A stretch of DNA of 64,000 bases from Nitrospirota bacterium (GCA_015233725.1 JADFXD010000002.1:1-64000), one strand, 5' to 3'. Counted from the stretch's first letter, positions 16,425-25,608 are shown. Notes: generated by a model from the letters alone, not told the origin. Numbers and translations are program-made.

Positions 16425-17435
16425 ATGAGAGAACTTAAACAGATAAAGGGAGATATTTTTTCTATTGATGAGTATGCAAATAAGTATGATCTTTTAAAAA
16501 ATAAACCGTTAGATATAGCTTTTTCATCTTTGCAAACAGCCCTTGAGGCCTATTTTTCCACCTACAATAAAACTGTATACCATGGTTCAATTGAGGAGGA
16601 TACATCTATTCCTCAAGATGTAAGAGATTTTCACCTTTGGTTTGGCTATTATAAAGCATATCTTGAGACAATAGTTTATTTCCAGAACTTTTTTGAGTTG
16701 AGCATAAAGAAACTATTAAAGGACAACGGTATTAAATATCAACATATAAAATTCCCACCAGCAATTGATGAATTGTGTAAGCTTATAAGTGGTGGGAAAG
16801 TAAATTTGAATATAGTAAATACCGATCTCACAAATGCTCTTACAACGCTTGGAACTTATCGTAATAACTTATGGCATGATCTTGATAAAGAAGGATTAAG
16901 GTATATTGCTCTGGATGAATTTATCGGTGGATATATTTTACCAATTATCTGTGAATTTGATAGCCTGTATGTTGCTTCAGGTTATAGCTGGAAACACAAA
17001 GAAACATATTGTGAAATAGACCCTATAGGAGAAATTATTAAAACAGTAAAAACTTGTAATGGTAAATTAGATACAGACAGTGTGCTAAAAATTGCTATCT
17101 TAAAAGAGATAGGTAGAGCCTCATATAAAAATCCATTAGTTTTTAGTGAAAAAATAAATACTGAATCTTTTAACGCACCACATATAGATAAAGCGCTGAA
17201 TATTGCTTCTTTAGAAAAAGAAGGAAAGGGAAATAACGTATATAAGGTGTGTTTCTGTCCAGTTTGTGGAGTAGAATCTCTAGTTATCTATTATGATGAT
17301 GAGGATGATAGCGTGTCTTTTACTGATGAGGCAAAGTGTATGTGCTGTACTTTTAATATAAACAGAAGTTTAAAGAACCCTAGTAAACATGGATTAAAGG
17401 GTAAGTGTATTGAGGACTATTGGAAGGATATATAG
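16425..17435 (+). CDS. Uncharacterised HEPN-like protein with zinc ribbon
   Basis: A 336-residue AT-rich gene of unrecognised family. The first half is helical and includes R-N-N-L-W-H-D (about residues 152-158), fitting the R-x(4)-H catalytic pattern of HEPN ribonuclease domains; nearby is F-F-E-L-S-I-K-K-L-L. The C-terminal part carries C-P-V-C-G and, about 30 residues on, C-M-C-C, a possible zinc ribbon. The start is set at the ATG at 16425; a TTG two codons upstream is possible. Composition differs visibly from the neighbouring housekeeping genes and it lies among toxin-antitoxin modules, so recent transfer and a defence or toxin role are plausible. Function is not established. Confidence 0.55.
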   Translation: MRELKQIKGDIFSIDEYANKYDLLKNKPLDIAFSSLQTALEAYFSTYNKTVYHGSIEEDTSIPQDVRDFHLWFGYYKAYLETIVYFQNFFELSIKKLLKDNGIKYQHIKFPPAIDELCKLISGGKVNLNIVNTDLTNALTTLGTYRNNLWHDLDKEGLRYIALDEFIGGYILPIICEFDSLYVASGYSWKHKETYCEIDPIGEIIKTVKTCNGKLDTDSVLKIAILKEIGRASYKNPLVFSEKINTESFNAPHIDKALNIASLEKEGKGNNVYKVCFCPVCGVESLVIYYDDEDDSVSFTDEAKCMCCTFNINRSLKNPSKHGLKGKCIEDYWKDI

Positions 17436-17450
17436 ACTCTATAGCATTAC

Positions 17451-17490
17451 GGGGTCAAGGTACCCCTACCCTTACAGGTGAGTCTTTAGG
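17451..17490 (+). repeat. Degenerate module A copy
   Basis: ggggtcaagg, then a shortened hairpin (tacccctaccctta), then caggtgagtcttta resembles module A of the repeat family (ggggtcaaggg...cccttgcaggtgggtctga). Modules B and C are missing, and the hairpin no longer pairs well. Confidence 0.4.
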
Positions 17491-17542
17491 AAGGCAGGTC
17501 AGACTTGTTGCGAAAAGCACTAATGTTTTGGAGGTATAAGCA

Positions 17543-17743
17543 ATGCTAACTGTGCAGGAAATAGAAAAAGCGGTATCAGGATTGTCACAGGAGGAATTAT
17601 ATCAATTCAGGGATTGGTTTGAGGAATTTGATGCCGCATTATGGGACAAGGAAATCGAGGAAGACGCAAAGTCAGGCAGGCTTAATGCCCTTGCTGAGAA
17701 GGCTGTGTGTGATTTCAAGAATGGCAAATTCAAAGATTTATGA
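17543..17743 (+). CDS. Type II antitoxin
   Basis: A 66-residue acidic protein (MLTVQEIEKAVSGLSQEEL...) with W-F-E-E-F-D-A-A-L-W-D-K-E-I-E-E-D and a C-terminal F-K-N-G-K-F-K-D-L tail, typical of small antitoxins paired with RelE-superfamily toxins. The ribosome-binding site is ggaggt. The stop overlaps the toxin start by ATGA (17740-17743), so the pair is translationally coupled. It should bind and neutralise the neighbouring toxin and autoregulate the operon, as is usual for the family. Confidence 0.8.
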   Translation: MLTVQEIEKAVSGLSQEELYQFRDWFEEFDAALWDKEIEEDAKSGRLNALAEKAVCDFKNGKFKDL

Positions 17744-18003
17744 GACATTATACCAGTCCCACTTTTTGGGAATGTTATGAAAATCTTCCAAGGCACATTA
17801 GGGATTTGGCTGACAAGAACTTTGCTCTACTGAAAGAATATCACGAATATCCATCATTGCATATTAAAAGGGTCGGTCAATATCGGTCAGTACGAGTTGG
17901 CCTTAAGTATCGTGCCTTGGCTATAGAGGCAAAGGAAGGTCTGTTATGGTTATGGATTGGAACTCACGCTCAATATAATAACCTGATTACAGGGTTAAAC
18001 TGA
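17740..18003 (+). CDS. RelE/ParE-superfamily toxin
   Basis: An 87-residue basic protein (MRHYTSPTFWECYENLP...). The core H-I-K-R-V-G-Q-Y-R-S-V-R-V-G-L-K-Y-R-A-L followed by W-L-W-I-G-T-H-A-Q-Y matches the beta-sheet core of RelE/HigB-like toxins (R-x-G-x-Y-R and a terminal G-x-H-x-x-Y). Full length for the family. It is probably a ribosome-dependent mRNA endonuclease, although the ParE fold can also target gyrase. This appears to be the only intact pair in the 15.8-18 kb cluster. Confidence 0.8.
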   Translation: MRHYTSPTFWECYENLPRHIRDLADKNFALLKEYHEYPSLHIKRVGQYRSVRVGLKYRALAIEAKEGLLWLWIGTHAQYNNLITGLN

Positions 18004-18084
18004 ACATACATTATCGTCTCTTCTTTTTTCGTAATAGTTCAGATGAAACGTTGTCTAAAGTATGTACTGTGAACAAAGTATAAT

Positions 18085-18167
18085 GGGGTCAAGGGGTCCG
18101 TGACCCCTTGCAGGGGGTTCTGAAGGGGGGCGGAGCCGCCCCTTTTTTTCTTTTCTTCTTTTTTCTT
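18085..18167 (+). repeat. Modular palindromic repeat, copy R2
   Basis: Module A (ggggtcaaggggtc...gaccccttgcagg) then module C (ggggcggagccgcccc) and a T-rich tail that ends exactly at the stop codon of the minus-strand gene at 18168. In the plus direction module C plus the T-run is a good rho-independent terminator for the TA operon. Confidence 0.85.
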
Positions 18168-18680
18168 CTACCCACCGATTGCCTGGAGGATGCCGTTGAG
18201 GATTGCCTCTGGGGTTGGTGGGCAGCCGGGGATGTAGACGTCCACGGGGATGACCTTGTCGATCCCGCCGAGGCTGGCGTAACTCTCTGCGAAAATCCCG
18301 CCGTTGCAGCCGCAATCACCTAGCGCGACCACGAGCTTTGGCGTGGGGGTGGCGTTGTACGTCCTGATCAGGGCGATCTCCATGTTTGTCGCCACCGGCC
18401 CGGTGACCAGGAGCATGTCGGCAAACCGAGGTGAGGCGGTAAAGTGAATCCCGAACCTCTCGCAATTATAGATCGAATTGTTGATGGCGTGAATCTCTAA
18501 TTCGCAGCCGTTACAGGAGCCGGCGTCCACCTGTCTGATGGTGAGGCTCTGTCGCAGGCGCTTCTTCATCGCCTCGTCCAACCTGCCGACCGTCTCCTTG
18601 ACAATCGCTGCATCTGGTAGTCGATTAAGCGGCTCCGTCACTATACCCGTGCGAAATATCTGATTCAGTATCTTTATCAT
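18168..18680 (-). CDS. Group 4 hydrogenase / complex I-type small subunit (HyfI/NuoB-like)
   Basis: A 170-residue protein of the NuoB/HycG/HyfI family, the small subunit carrying the [4Fe-4S] cluster next to the catalytic or quinone site. The cluster ligands are visible: C-N-G-C-E-L-E-I, G-D-C-G-C-N-G-G, and P-G-C-P-P. The segments V-D-A-G-S-C-N-G-C and H-F-T-A-S-P-R-F-A-D-M-L-L-V-T-G-P-V favour the energy-converting hydrogenase/formate hydrogenlyase type over NuoB. Length is complete. No large subunit, membrane arm or other hydrogenase gene is adjacent, which is odd; it may be the separated end of a complex encoded elsewhere. Repeat R2 starts at its stop codon. Confidence 0.88.
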   Translation of the reverse strand: MIKILNQIFRTGIVTEPLNRLPDAAIVKETVGRLDEAMKKRLRQSLTIRQVDAGSCNGCELEIHAINNSIYNCERFGIHFTASPRFADMLLVTGPVATNMEIALIRTYNATPTPKLVVALGDCGCNGGIFAESYASLGGIDKVIPVDVYIPGCPPTPEAILNGILQAIGG

Positions 18681-18683
18681 AGG

Positions 18684-18833
18684 TCATACAACCATAACGT
18701 CTGAACGTGAGGTATTCTGCAGATCAGCGTAAATATCTCTGAGTAATTGCTCACAGTCAATGAGGTCTTTCCAGACTCCTGATGTTGGCTCAATTAACCC
18801 GTTGTTGTATATTGCCGTAATTACAGTACACAT
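18684..18833 (-). CDS. Short AF2212-like antitoxin fragment
   Basis: A 49-residue ORF on the minus strand beginning MCTVITAIYNNGLIEPTSGV, immediately upstream of the HyfI-like gene. The start resembles the AF2212/PF01954-type antitoxin opening (A-I-Y-x-N-G-x-x-x-P), but the rest (W-K-D-L-I-D-C-E-Q-L-L-R-D-I-Y) is not recognised. A weak purine-rich tgtaggggg lies upstream. It may be a small real gene or a remnant. Confidence 0.35.
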   Translation of the reverse strand: MCTVITAIYNNGLIEPTSGVWKDLIDCEQLLRDIYADLQNTSRSDVMVV

Positions 18834-18944
18834 ATGAAGCCCCCTACACTGTATCTTTATTTTTGATATTCATATTATAGCGATTTCAATGTGTTTATTG
18901 CTATAAGTACATGGCAGAGAAGTTTTTATATACAATTAGGATTT

Positions 18945-19048
18945 GGGGTCAAGGGGGCTGGCCCCTTTGCAGGGGGGGCCAGGAGCGTACTGGAGCGAAA
19001 AGAAGCAGTGCTGCCGCCCCCTTCTGTCTTTTTTTCCCTTTTCTTGTA
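18945..19048 (+). repeat. Modular palindromic repeat, copy R3
   Basis: Full A-B-C copy: module A hairpin (gggggctggcccctt), one module B unit with core ccaggagcgtactgg, then module C and a T-rich tail ending at the stop codon of the minus-strand protease. Confidence 0.85.
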
Positions 19049-21595
19049 TTACTTGCGATTTCCGCTGTCGTAGGAGCTGTAGGGGCTTGAGCCGGCGCTG
19101 TTGGCGGCTGTTACCCAGTAGTAATAGGTCTTGCCGGATATAGCGGTTGTGTCGTTGTAGCTTGTGGTTGTAATGGCGCTGGAGTTCAGCTTTGACTTAG
19201 CGCCAGTTATTGTATCTGCCCTGTAGACGTCATAGGAGATGGCGCCCGATACGGATGTCCAACTTACGATCACCTTATCGGTATATGTGCCATCGGTGGC
19301 ATTTACACCAGTTGGGGCTTGTGGCACTAAGGCTACGGCGGTAAAGTTGGCGCCTGTGACGTTAGCCCCGTTTAGCGTCACGGTCTTACTCGTTGGAGAG
19401 AAGACATAGTTGCTCTTGGTGGGCGTCACGGTGTAGTTACCGTTAGAGAGTCCGGTAAAGGTGTAGTTGCCGTTGATGTCGGTGGTTGTTGAGGCAGTCT
19501 TGACCCCGCTAAGGGTTACGGTTGCAGCATTTACCCCACTGGTGCCGCTTGTAAGTGTCCCTGATATTGAATATGTGGTGACAGTGGCGGTGAAGTCATT
19601 GCCTGTGGTGGCGTTAGCACCGTTTAACGTTACGGCCTTACTCGTTGGAGAGAAGGTATAGCCGCTCTTGCCTGGCGTCACGGTGTAGCTTCCGTTAGAG
19701 AGTCCCGTAAGGCTGTAGTTGCCGCTTGCGTCGGTGGTTGTTGAGGCAGTCTTGGCTCCGCTAAGATTGATGGTTACACCGGAGAGTCCCGCGCTTGAGC
19801 TAGTCACCTTACCCGTGATCGTGTAGGTTACGGGGGTTGCGGTGAAGTCATTGCCTGTGGTGGCGTTAGCACCATTTAACGCTACGGCCTTACTCGTTGG
19901 AGAGAAGGTATAGCCGCTCTTGCTTGGTGTCACGGTGTAGCTTCCGTTAGAGAGTCCCGTAAGGCTGTAGTTGCCGCTTGCGTCGGTGGTCGTTGAGGTG
20001 GTCTTGGCTCCGCTAAAGGTCACCGTTACACCGCTTAAGGCGCTGCCAGCGTTTTTGATTGTCCCGGATAACGCATATGTTACAGGAGTGGGTGTTGGCG
20101 TAGGCGTAGGAGTAGGGGTAGGATTGGATGCGGACACCTTCGAAAATGCCTTCACACATACGTTTGTATTTGCTGCTATAGATGTTAAATCGAGCCACGC
20201 ACTGCCGCTGAGGCTGACATAGCTCTCGCCAGGATTGGCCGTGGCCTTGCTGCTATAATTGGCAAATGGCATCTCCACTGGTATTGGATAGTTGTATCCT
20301 GGGGTTGTCAGCTTTATAACGACAGAGAACTTCTGTCCGTTGTTAAGACTTACTGCCTGTGTTAGGCTTATCGTGTGGTATCCAGCATACGGAATACTCC
20401 CGGATTGAGTCGTCACTAAGGTGCCTGATGTAGGACTGGAGACGGCATCCTTGTAGATGTAGATTGTGTAGGAGGAATTAGACGACATCGTGTAAAAGGC
20501 CACCGCCGCGATCTGCTCATTGCCGTTTGATGTGAATACGTTTGCAAACCAGCCGGTTGGACTGGCAAAGCCCACGCTGGTTGTAAGACCAAGGGGGTCA
20601 TACTGATACACACGACCGTAGTTGGAGGTCGATTCGGCATTGTTGAAGACGAAATTTGACTTGCCTATATTGCTGTCATAGTAAGAGATGTAGAAATATC
20701 CGCCTTCACCCCAACTGCTCCCCCAGCTATTTCTGACGATAAACGCACCGTTTCCAGGGGTTGCGGTAGAGAATTTGGATTTATCATAGTTATCATCCCA
20801 CCCTACGATGGCAACCGCGTGGTTTGATGAAGATGAGGCATTGTAGTAGTATGAGTATTTGGATGAGTTGTAGTAAGAATCGTTGTGATAGTATGTTGTG
20901 TACATGGCGCCGTAGGTCATTACGGCCTGTTTGATGTTATCGTTATCGGATGAGTTAAGCCTGTCCGGTACAACCAGTACCTCCTGGATGTGTTTCTGCG
21001 GGGTCAGGCCAGCAGGCGATGTGTTTGCCGAGGCATTGTATGGGTCCTGCGACTCATTGATAGCGCCACTCCAGCGGCCAAGATAGGCCGTTGACATAAA
21101 GGCATTACCGCCGCTGCATGTACCCCAGTCAAAGCCGTTTGTGTCCTTGAGGTTGTTCTCGGAAAAATCGTCTGTCTCCGCTGACATCAGGGCGCTCTCC
21201 AATGACCCGTAAGTGGCAAAGGTCCAGCATGAACCGCAATTGCCCTGATTCCTGACGGCTGTGAGCTTGCCCTTGGTGCGCAGGTCGTATGATGCCGGTA
21301 GGGTGGCTCTCTCATTAATATCGTGCACACGTTGTCCGGCCATGTGTGACAGGTCAACTGGCGACGGGACGTATCCTGTTGCGTTTGAGTTTGTGTCTCT
21401 TTCCCTGAGGGCCTTGACGGTAACATCGCCGTTAAATTCAGGATTGAGCGGCGCACTCTGTAACTGCATCTCATCGCCCTGCGCTGAGACCACCCCATGA
21501 CCAAAGATTGCCAATAGCATAAACGCTGCCAACAATACAAATAGCCCTGCATTGATCCATGACTTAAAATAGTTTACTCTCCTGTTTGCTTCCAT
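19049..21595 (-). CDS. Secreted papain-like (C1A) cysteine protease with repeat domains
   Basis: An 848-residue secreted protein. A signal peptide/TM segment lies at residues 15-38. The C1A peptidase domain (about residues 95-325) has the catalytic Cys in RNQGNCGSCWTFA, the His in SSNHAVAIVGWDD and the Asn in VRNSWGSSWGEGGY. A beta-rich lectin-like segment follows (about 340-490), then a (PT)n linker. Next come three carboxypeptidase-regulatory-like repeats of about 84 residues, each with D-A/I-x-G-N-Y-x-x-T/x-G-L-S-N-G-x-Y-T-V, and a C-terminal fibronectin-III-like domain. The propeptide is short. It probably degrades extracellular protein. Repeats R3 and R4 flank it. Confidence 0.88.
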   Translation of the reverse strand: MEANRRVNYFKSWINAGLFVLLAAFMLLAIFGHGVVSAQGDEMQLQSAPLNPEFNGDVTVKALRERDTNSNATGYVPSPVDLSHMAGQRVHDINERATLPASYDLRTKGKLTAVRNQGNCGSCWTFATYGSLESALMSAETDDFSENNLKDTNGFDWGTCSGGNAFMSTAYLGRWSGAINESQDPYNASANTSPAGLTPQKHIQEVLVVPDRLNSSDNDNIKQAVMTYGAMYTTYYHNDSYYNSSKYSYYYNASSSSNHAVAIVGWDDNYDKSKFSTATPGNGAFIVRNSWGSSWGEGGYFYISYYDSNIGKSNFVFNNAESTSNYGRVYQYDPLGLTTSVGFASPTGWFANVFTSNGNEQIAAVAFYTMSSNSSYTIYIYKDAVSSPTSGTLVTTQSGSIPYAGYHTISLTQAVSLNNGQKFSVVIKLTTPGYNYPIPVEMPFANYSSKATANPGESYVSLSGSAWLDLTSIAANTNVCVKAFSKVSASNPTPTPTPTPTPTPVTYALSGTIKNAGSALSGVTVTFSGAKTTSTTTDASGNYSLTGLSNGSYTVTPSKSGYTFSPTSKAVALNGANATTGNDFTATPVTYTITGKVTSSSAGLSGVTINLSGAKTASTTTDASGNYSLTGLSNGSYTVTPGKSGYTFSPTSKAVTLNGANATTGNDFTATVTTYSISGTLTSGTSGVNAATVTLSGVKTASTTTDINGNYTFTGLSNGNYTVTPTKSNYVFSPTSKTVTLNGANVTGANFTAVALVPQAPTGVNATDGTYTDKVIVSWTSVSGAISYDVYRADTITGAKSKLNSSAITTTSYNDTTAISGKTYYYWVTAANSAGSSPYSSYDSGNRK

Positions 21596-21764
21596 CGTAG
21601 TGTACCTCCATATCTTTTTTTAGTAACTCATACGAATTACCTTGTTATGATCTTATTGTACAACAAGAGATTTGGGTACTTCTGTCACCGTGGTGACATT
21701 TTTGAAAAAATTTTTTTATAACAGATTTCGATTTGATAAAATACAAAATATGTGGCACTTTTAT

Positions 21765-21887
21765 GGGGTCAAGGGCACTGGTGCCCTTGCAGGGGAGGTC
21801 TGAGGATGGCCAGGTGCGACCTGGAGCGGAAAAGAAGCTCCGCCGCCCTCCTTTTTTGTATTGCATACGATCGAAACGCGCTATAAT
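21765..21887 (+). repeat. Modular palindromic repeat, copy R4, with extra 3' segment
   Basis: Module A hairpin aagggcactggtgccctt, one module B unit (core ccaggtgcgacctgg), shortened module C, then a further 40 bp (21846-21887) shared with bases 91-130 of the window and ending in gcgctataat. It occupies the gap upstream of the chemoreceptor promoter. Confidence 0.8.
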
Positions 21888-21962
21888 TTCAAGAAAGGAT
21901 TTGGCAGTGTTTTTAGCAATAAACATCCCACATATTCCTACAAAGGTTCAGCCGAAAAATGA

Positions 21963-21992
21963 TTGACATTTAGATACTGGATATTTTATACT
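21963..21992 (+). promoter_or_regulatory. Sigma-70-type promoter of the chemoreceptor gene
   Basis: TTGACA at 21963-21968 and TATACT at 21987-21992 with an 18-bp spacer, about 50 bases upstream of the ATG at 22041. The mRNA leader contains aaaggaggt and a nearer agagg. Confidence 0.65.
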
Positions 21993-22040
21993 AAAATCAT
22001 TACAATTAGTGATTCATAAAGGAGGTAACCAGAGGTTAAA

Positions 22041-23708
22041 ATGTTTAAGAATCTAAAAATAGGCGTCAGGCTGTACATGCTGGTAGCGTTTATGGCCATA
22101 CTTGTTATAGGCGTTGGGTTACTGGGCATAAATGAACTTAAAAAGGCAAACGATGTAATCCGCAGCGTGTATGACGACAGATTGGTACCGCTGGGTCAGA
22201 TTGCAGAGATCGCGAGGCTGAATTTCAGAAACAGGATTGAGATACTTGGCGCTATACAAGACCCCAGAACCGAGGTTATCAGCAGGCGTACCGCGCAGAT
22301 AGCAGAAAACGTCAAGACAGTAGGCGATATCTGGAAAGCGTATATGGCGTCCGCCTTGTCCCCCGAGGAAAAGGTCATCTCCGATAAGTTCGCTTCAGAG
22401 AGGGCAAGGCTCATGGAGGAGGGCTTTAAACCCGTGATAGAGGCCCTCAAGGCAGGAAAGATGGACGACGCCAAGAAACTCAACGAAGAGCGTATAAGGC
22501 CGCTGGGAAGGGCTACAGAAGAAAGCGTCAACACCCTGAAGAAGCTCCAGGTGGATGCGGCAAAGAGGCTCTATGATACCTCACTGAAGGCATATGAGTC
22601 CTCGCGTAATATTGCAATAGCATCCATTGTGATAGGTCTGATATTTGCGATTATCGTTGCGCTGTGGATAATTAACAGCATTGTGAGGCCGCTAAACGAT
22701 GGCGTAGGCATCGCCAACAGCCTGGCCGAGGGTGACCTCACCGTATTGATCAACGCCTCCGGCAAGGACGAGACCGGGCAGCTCCTTACAGCGATGAAGG
22801 ACATGGTCGCTCAACTCAAGGAGGTCATTGGCAACGTGCAGATGGCCGCGGATCAGGTTGCAGCAGGCAGCAACGAGTTAAGCTCAAGCGCACAGCAGAT
22901 ATCAGAGGGCGCCACAGAGCAGGCGGCATCGATACAGGAGACGTCTTCGTCGATGGAGGAGATGTCGGTCAACATCAAGCAGAATTCGGATAACGCCGCC
23001 CAGACGGACAGGATCGCCGTAAAATCGGCGCATGACGCCCAGGTAACAGGCCAATCCGTCAGCAAGGCCGTCAGCGCGATGAGAGAGATAGCCAGTAAGA
23101 TTAACATCGTAGAGGAGATAGCCAGGCAGACCAATCTGTTAGCCCTCAACGCGGCGATCGAGGCTGCCAGGGCAGGTGAACATGGCAAGGGTTTTGCCGT
23201 TGTGGCCTCCGAGGTCAGGAAACTCGCCGAGCGTTCACAGAAGGCCGCCGGGGAGATCACCGAGCTGTCAGGGACAAGCGTTGAGGTTGCAGAGAACGCC
23301 GGTGACATGCTCCTGAAGCTCGTGCCAGACATCCAGAGGACAGCCGAGTTGATCCAGGAGATCAGCGCGGCAAGCAACGAGCAAAACGCAGGGGCCGAGC
23401 AGATCAACAAGGCGATCCAGCAACTGGACAACGTCATCCAGAAAAACGCCTCCGCCGCCGAGGAACTGGCCTCCACCTCCGAGGAACTCTCCGCCCAGGC
23501 AGGGATGCTCCAGGAGGCGATATCGTTCTTTAAACTCGGCAACAGCGGCAAGAGAAGGTCAGCCGTAACACCCCAGGCTCACAGACCCAAGACAGTACAG
23601 ATAGCCCATATCCCCCCAAAGGCAACCCCACCAGCCAATAGGCGCGAGACAAGACCCAACATCGACCTCGCCGATAAAACCAGCGACGCCGACTTCGAAC
23701 ACTATTAA
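22041..23708 (+). CDS. Methyl-accepting chemotaxis protein
   Basis: A 555-residue transmembrane chemoreceptor. TM1 spans about residues 10-30; a periplasmic four-helix-bundle (4HB_MCP-type) domain follows to about 190; TM2 lies at about 192-212; a HAMP domain is at about 213-265; and the cytoplasmic signalling domain has the conserved hairpin tip segment [20 protein letters not shown] near residue 360. It should transmit ligand or redox cues to CheA/CheW. The C-terminal 30 residues are Pro/Lys-rich and may be a tether; no NWETF-type CheR pentapeptide is seen. Repeats R4 and R5 bound the gene. Confidence 0.93.
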   Translation: MFKNLKIGVRLYMLVAFMAILVIGVGLLGINELKKANDVIRSVYDDRLVPLGQIAEIARLNFRNRIEILGAIQDPRTEVISRRTAQIAENVKTVGDIWKAYMASALSPEEKVISDKFASERARLMEEGFKPVIEALKAGKMDDAKKLNEERIRPLGRATEESVNTLKKLQVDAAKRLYDTSLKAYESSRNIAIASIVIGLIFAIIVALWIINSIVRPLNDGVGIANSLAEGDLTVLINASGKDETGQLLTAMKDMVAQLKEVIGNVQMAADQVAAGSNELSSSAQQISEGATEQAASIQETSSSMEEMSVNIKQNSDNAAQTDRIAVKSAHDAQVTGQSVSKAVSAMREIASKINIVEEIARQTNLLALNAAIEAARAGEHGKGFAVVASEVRKLAERSQKAAGEITELSGTSVEVAENAGDMLLKLVPDIQRTAELIQEISAASNEQNAGAEQINKAIQQLDNVIQKNASAAEELASTSEELSAQAGMLQEAISFFKLGNSGKRRSAVTPQAHRPKTVQIAHIPPKATPPANRRETRPNIDLADKTSDADFEHY

Positions 23709-23782
23709 AAGAAAAAGCAAGAAGGGGGCGGCGCCGCCCCCCCCTCAGCCCCCCCTGCAAGGGCACCAGTGCCCTTGACCCC
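23709..23782 (-). repeat. Modular palindromic repeat, copy R5
   Basis: Starts immediately after the chemoreceptor TAA with aagaaaaagcaagaag, then module C (gggggcggcgccgcccccc) and module A hairpin aagggcaccagtgccctt plus gacccc. Module B is absent. Confidence 0.85.
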
Positions 23783-23862
23783 GTAATGCTTATCTGTATC
23801 ATTAGCATTGTAAATTTTGGTTCAGAGTTTGCACAAATGCTTGTAGTTATTTTATTATAGAC

Positions 23863-25083
23863 ATGGTGTTAAAGTTTATGAATAAAAATAATATTAACGA
23901 TAAATCGGGCAATCACTTTCAACGATTGGTTGAGACCGCCAGAGATGCTATACTGGTGATAGACCATAAAGGTTCAGTCATGTATTGCAATAATGCCTCC
24001 ACAAGGCTCCTGGGTTATACGAGCGACGAAATAATCGGTATAAACGTAGGGAAATTGTTTCCCAAGGGGTGGGATTTATTGCAAAGAGAGACGAAGGTAA
24101 GTGAGTCTCTTGTTGTTAAAAAGGATGGTAGCAGGTTCCCTGCGGAGGTGACTGTCTCAGGTTATGATTTTGACAACCTGAGGTATTTTATGGCGATGGT
24201 TCGGGACAACTTGTATCAGCATAGAGATGAGGACATATACGACAACGAGTCTTATTCGTATAGGCAGGCAAAGATAGAGGTAGAGACCCTTCTCAGGCAA
24301 AAGGATCTTCTTATACGGCAACAGGATCAGATATTTGAGATGTACGTATATTCAGCCCATACCTTAAAGAATTACCTGTCGACCATTATAACCTTCTTTG
24401 AGTTGCTGAAAAGACGCAAGAATAATCCTGAGAAGCTCAGTGATCTGCTTGAGGAAGACTATATAGAAAGCCTCGACTTTGAGCTAAAAAACATGTACGA
24501 CCTCCTTATTAGCGTCCTTAAGAGTACCACTGTCAATAACGTCGAGGAAAACGACCTGAATGTCTATGAATACATAAAAAAGAACCTCCTGCCATTACGT
24601 ATGGGTAAGAAAAGCAGTTATTTGAAGGTAGAGAACAATTTTCCATGCGATAAGCAATATTACATCAGGGGTATAGCCGTAAACCTGAACACCATCTTGA
24701 GAAACGTATTTAACAACGCCCGAGATGAGGTCATTATGCACTATGGCCCATGGGATGATGCCTTTTATGCCGAGGGTAACATTAAAATGCTTGAGACAGA
24801 AGAATCGCATATTATAATAGATGGGCATGTCAATGGCAATAACGTGCTCATCACCATATCTAACAGAGGAAGACTGATACCGGATGACAAGAAAGAGAGC
24901 ATTTTTGAAAAAGGCGTTACCTTTAAGACAACCGGTACCGGCTATGGCCTGACCGACTGTCGCAAGATCGCCGGCGAAATGGGTGGTAAGATATGGGCAG
25001 AGGATTTTGGTGACAAAGGAGCGACGTTTTGTATCCAACTGCCCCTTGTCAATGTAATAGAAGGAGGTGTTATAGATGATTGA
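23863..25083 (+). CDS. PAS-domain sensor histidine kinase
   Basis: A 406-residue soluble kinase. The PAS domain lies at about residues 20-115 (VETARDAILVIDHKGSVMYC). The dimerisation region has the candidate phospho-acceptor His in Y-S-A-H-T-L-K-N-Y-L-S (near 165), and the HATPase domain shows N-box L-R-N-V-F-N-N-A-R-D-E-V and G2 box T-G-T-G-Y-G-L-T-D. It overlaps the next response-regulator gene by 8 bases, a clear cognate pair. There is no Shine-Dalgarno; a TTGCAC-18-TATTAT promoter ends four bases before the ATG, suggesting a leaderless mRNA. A second ATG at 23878 is possible. Confidence 0.85.
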   Translation: MVLKFMNKNNINDKSGNHFQRLVETARDAILVIDHKGSVMYCNNASTRLLGYTSDEIIGINVGKLFPKGWDLLQRETKVSESLVVKKDGSRFPAEVTVSGYDFDNLRYFMAMVRDNLYQHRDEDIYDNESYSYRQAKIEVETLLRQKDLLIRQQDQIFEMYVYSAHTLKNYLSTIITFFELLKRRKNNPEKLSDLLEEDYIESLDFELKNMYDLLISVLKSTTVNNVEENDLNVYEYIKKNLLPLRMGKKSSYLKVENNFPCDKQYYIRGIAVNLNTILRNVFNNARDEVIMHYGPWDDAFYAEGNIKMLETEESHIIIDGHVNGNNVLITISNRGRLIPDDKKESIFEKGVTFKTTGTGYGLTDCRKIAGEMGGKIWAEDFGDKGATFCIQLPLVNVIEGGVIDD

Positions 25084-25513
25084 CCCACGCGTTAAAATGC
25101 TCATAAGGCAGCAATTCAAGACAATGAAGGTCCTCCTGGTAGATGACATGATGCCTAATATAAAAAATAACACCATGTTGCTGGAGGACCTGGGATTTTC
25201 AAAGGCCAACATAACCACAGCCTCAAATGGCGCACAGGCGTTTTCAAAACTGATGGTGACTAAGCCTAACTTTATCATCACGGACTGGAACATGCCTATG
25301 GTGGACGGGTTGACGTTTGTCAAAAAGCTGCGCGCACTGGAGGCCTATAAAGATATACCGGTGATTATGATCACGGCAGAACCCGATAAAAAATTGAAGG
25401 ATGTGGAGGAGTATGTCAACGCCTTTCTAAAAAAACCCTATACGATACAGTATCTTGAGGATATAATCTACTCGGTGGTGGCAAGGAAACTGCTCAAAGA
25501 CAAAAAGGTTTAG
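25076..25513 (+). CDS. CheY-like single-domain response regulator
   Basis: A 145-residue receiver protein. Acidic pair in LLVDDMMP, phospho-acceptor Asp in IITDWNMPMVDG, T in VIMITAEP and Lys in L-K-K-P-Y are all present, so it should be phosphorylatable. There is no output domain; it probably acts by binding a partner, as CheY does with the flagellar switch. It is translationally coupled to the upstream PAS kinase (aaggaggtgt before the start lies inside the kinase gene). Confidence 0.9.
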   Translation: MIDPRVKMLIRQQFKTMKVLLVDDMMPNIKNNTMLLEDLGFSKANITTASNGAQAFSKLMVTKPNFIITDWNMPMVDGLTFVKKLRALEAYKDIPVIMITAEPDKKLKDVEEYVNAFLKKPYTIQYLEDIIYSVVARKLLKDKKV

Positions 25514-25608
25514 GTATACAATTGAATCGCTGTCATTATGTTAAGACACTTGACTATTATGCATAACTATGTCAACATAGACATAACTATACATAACAGG
25601 GTCTGACA

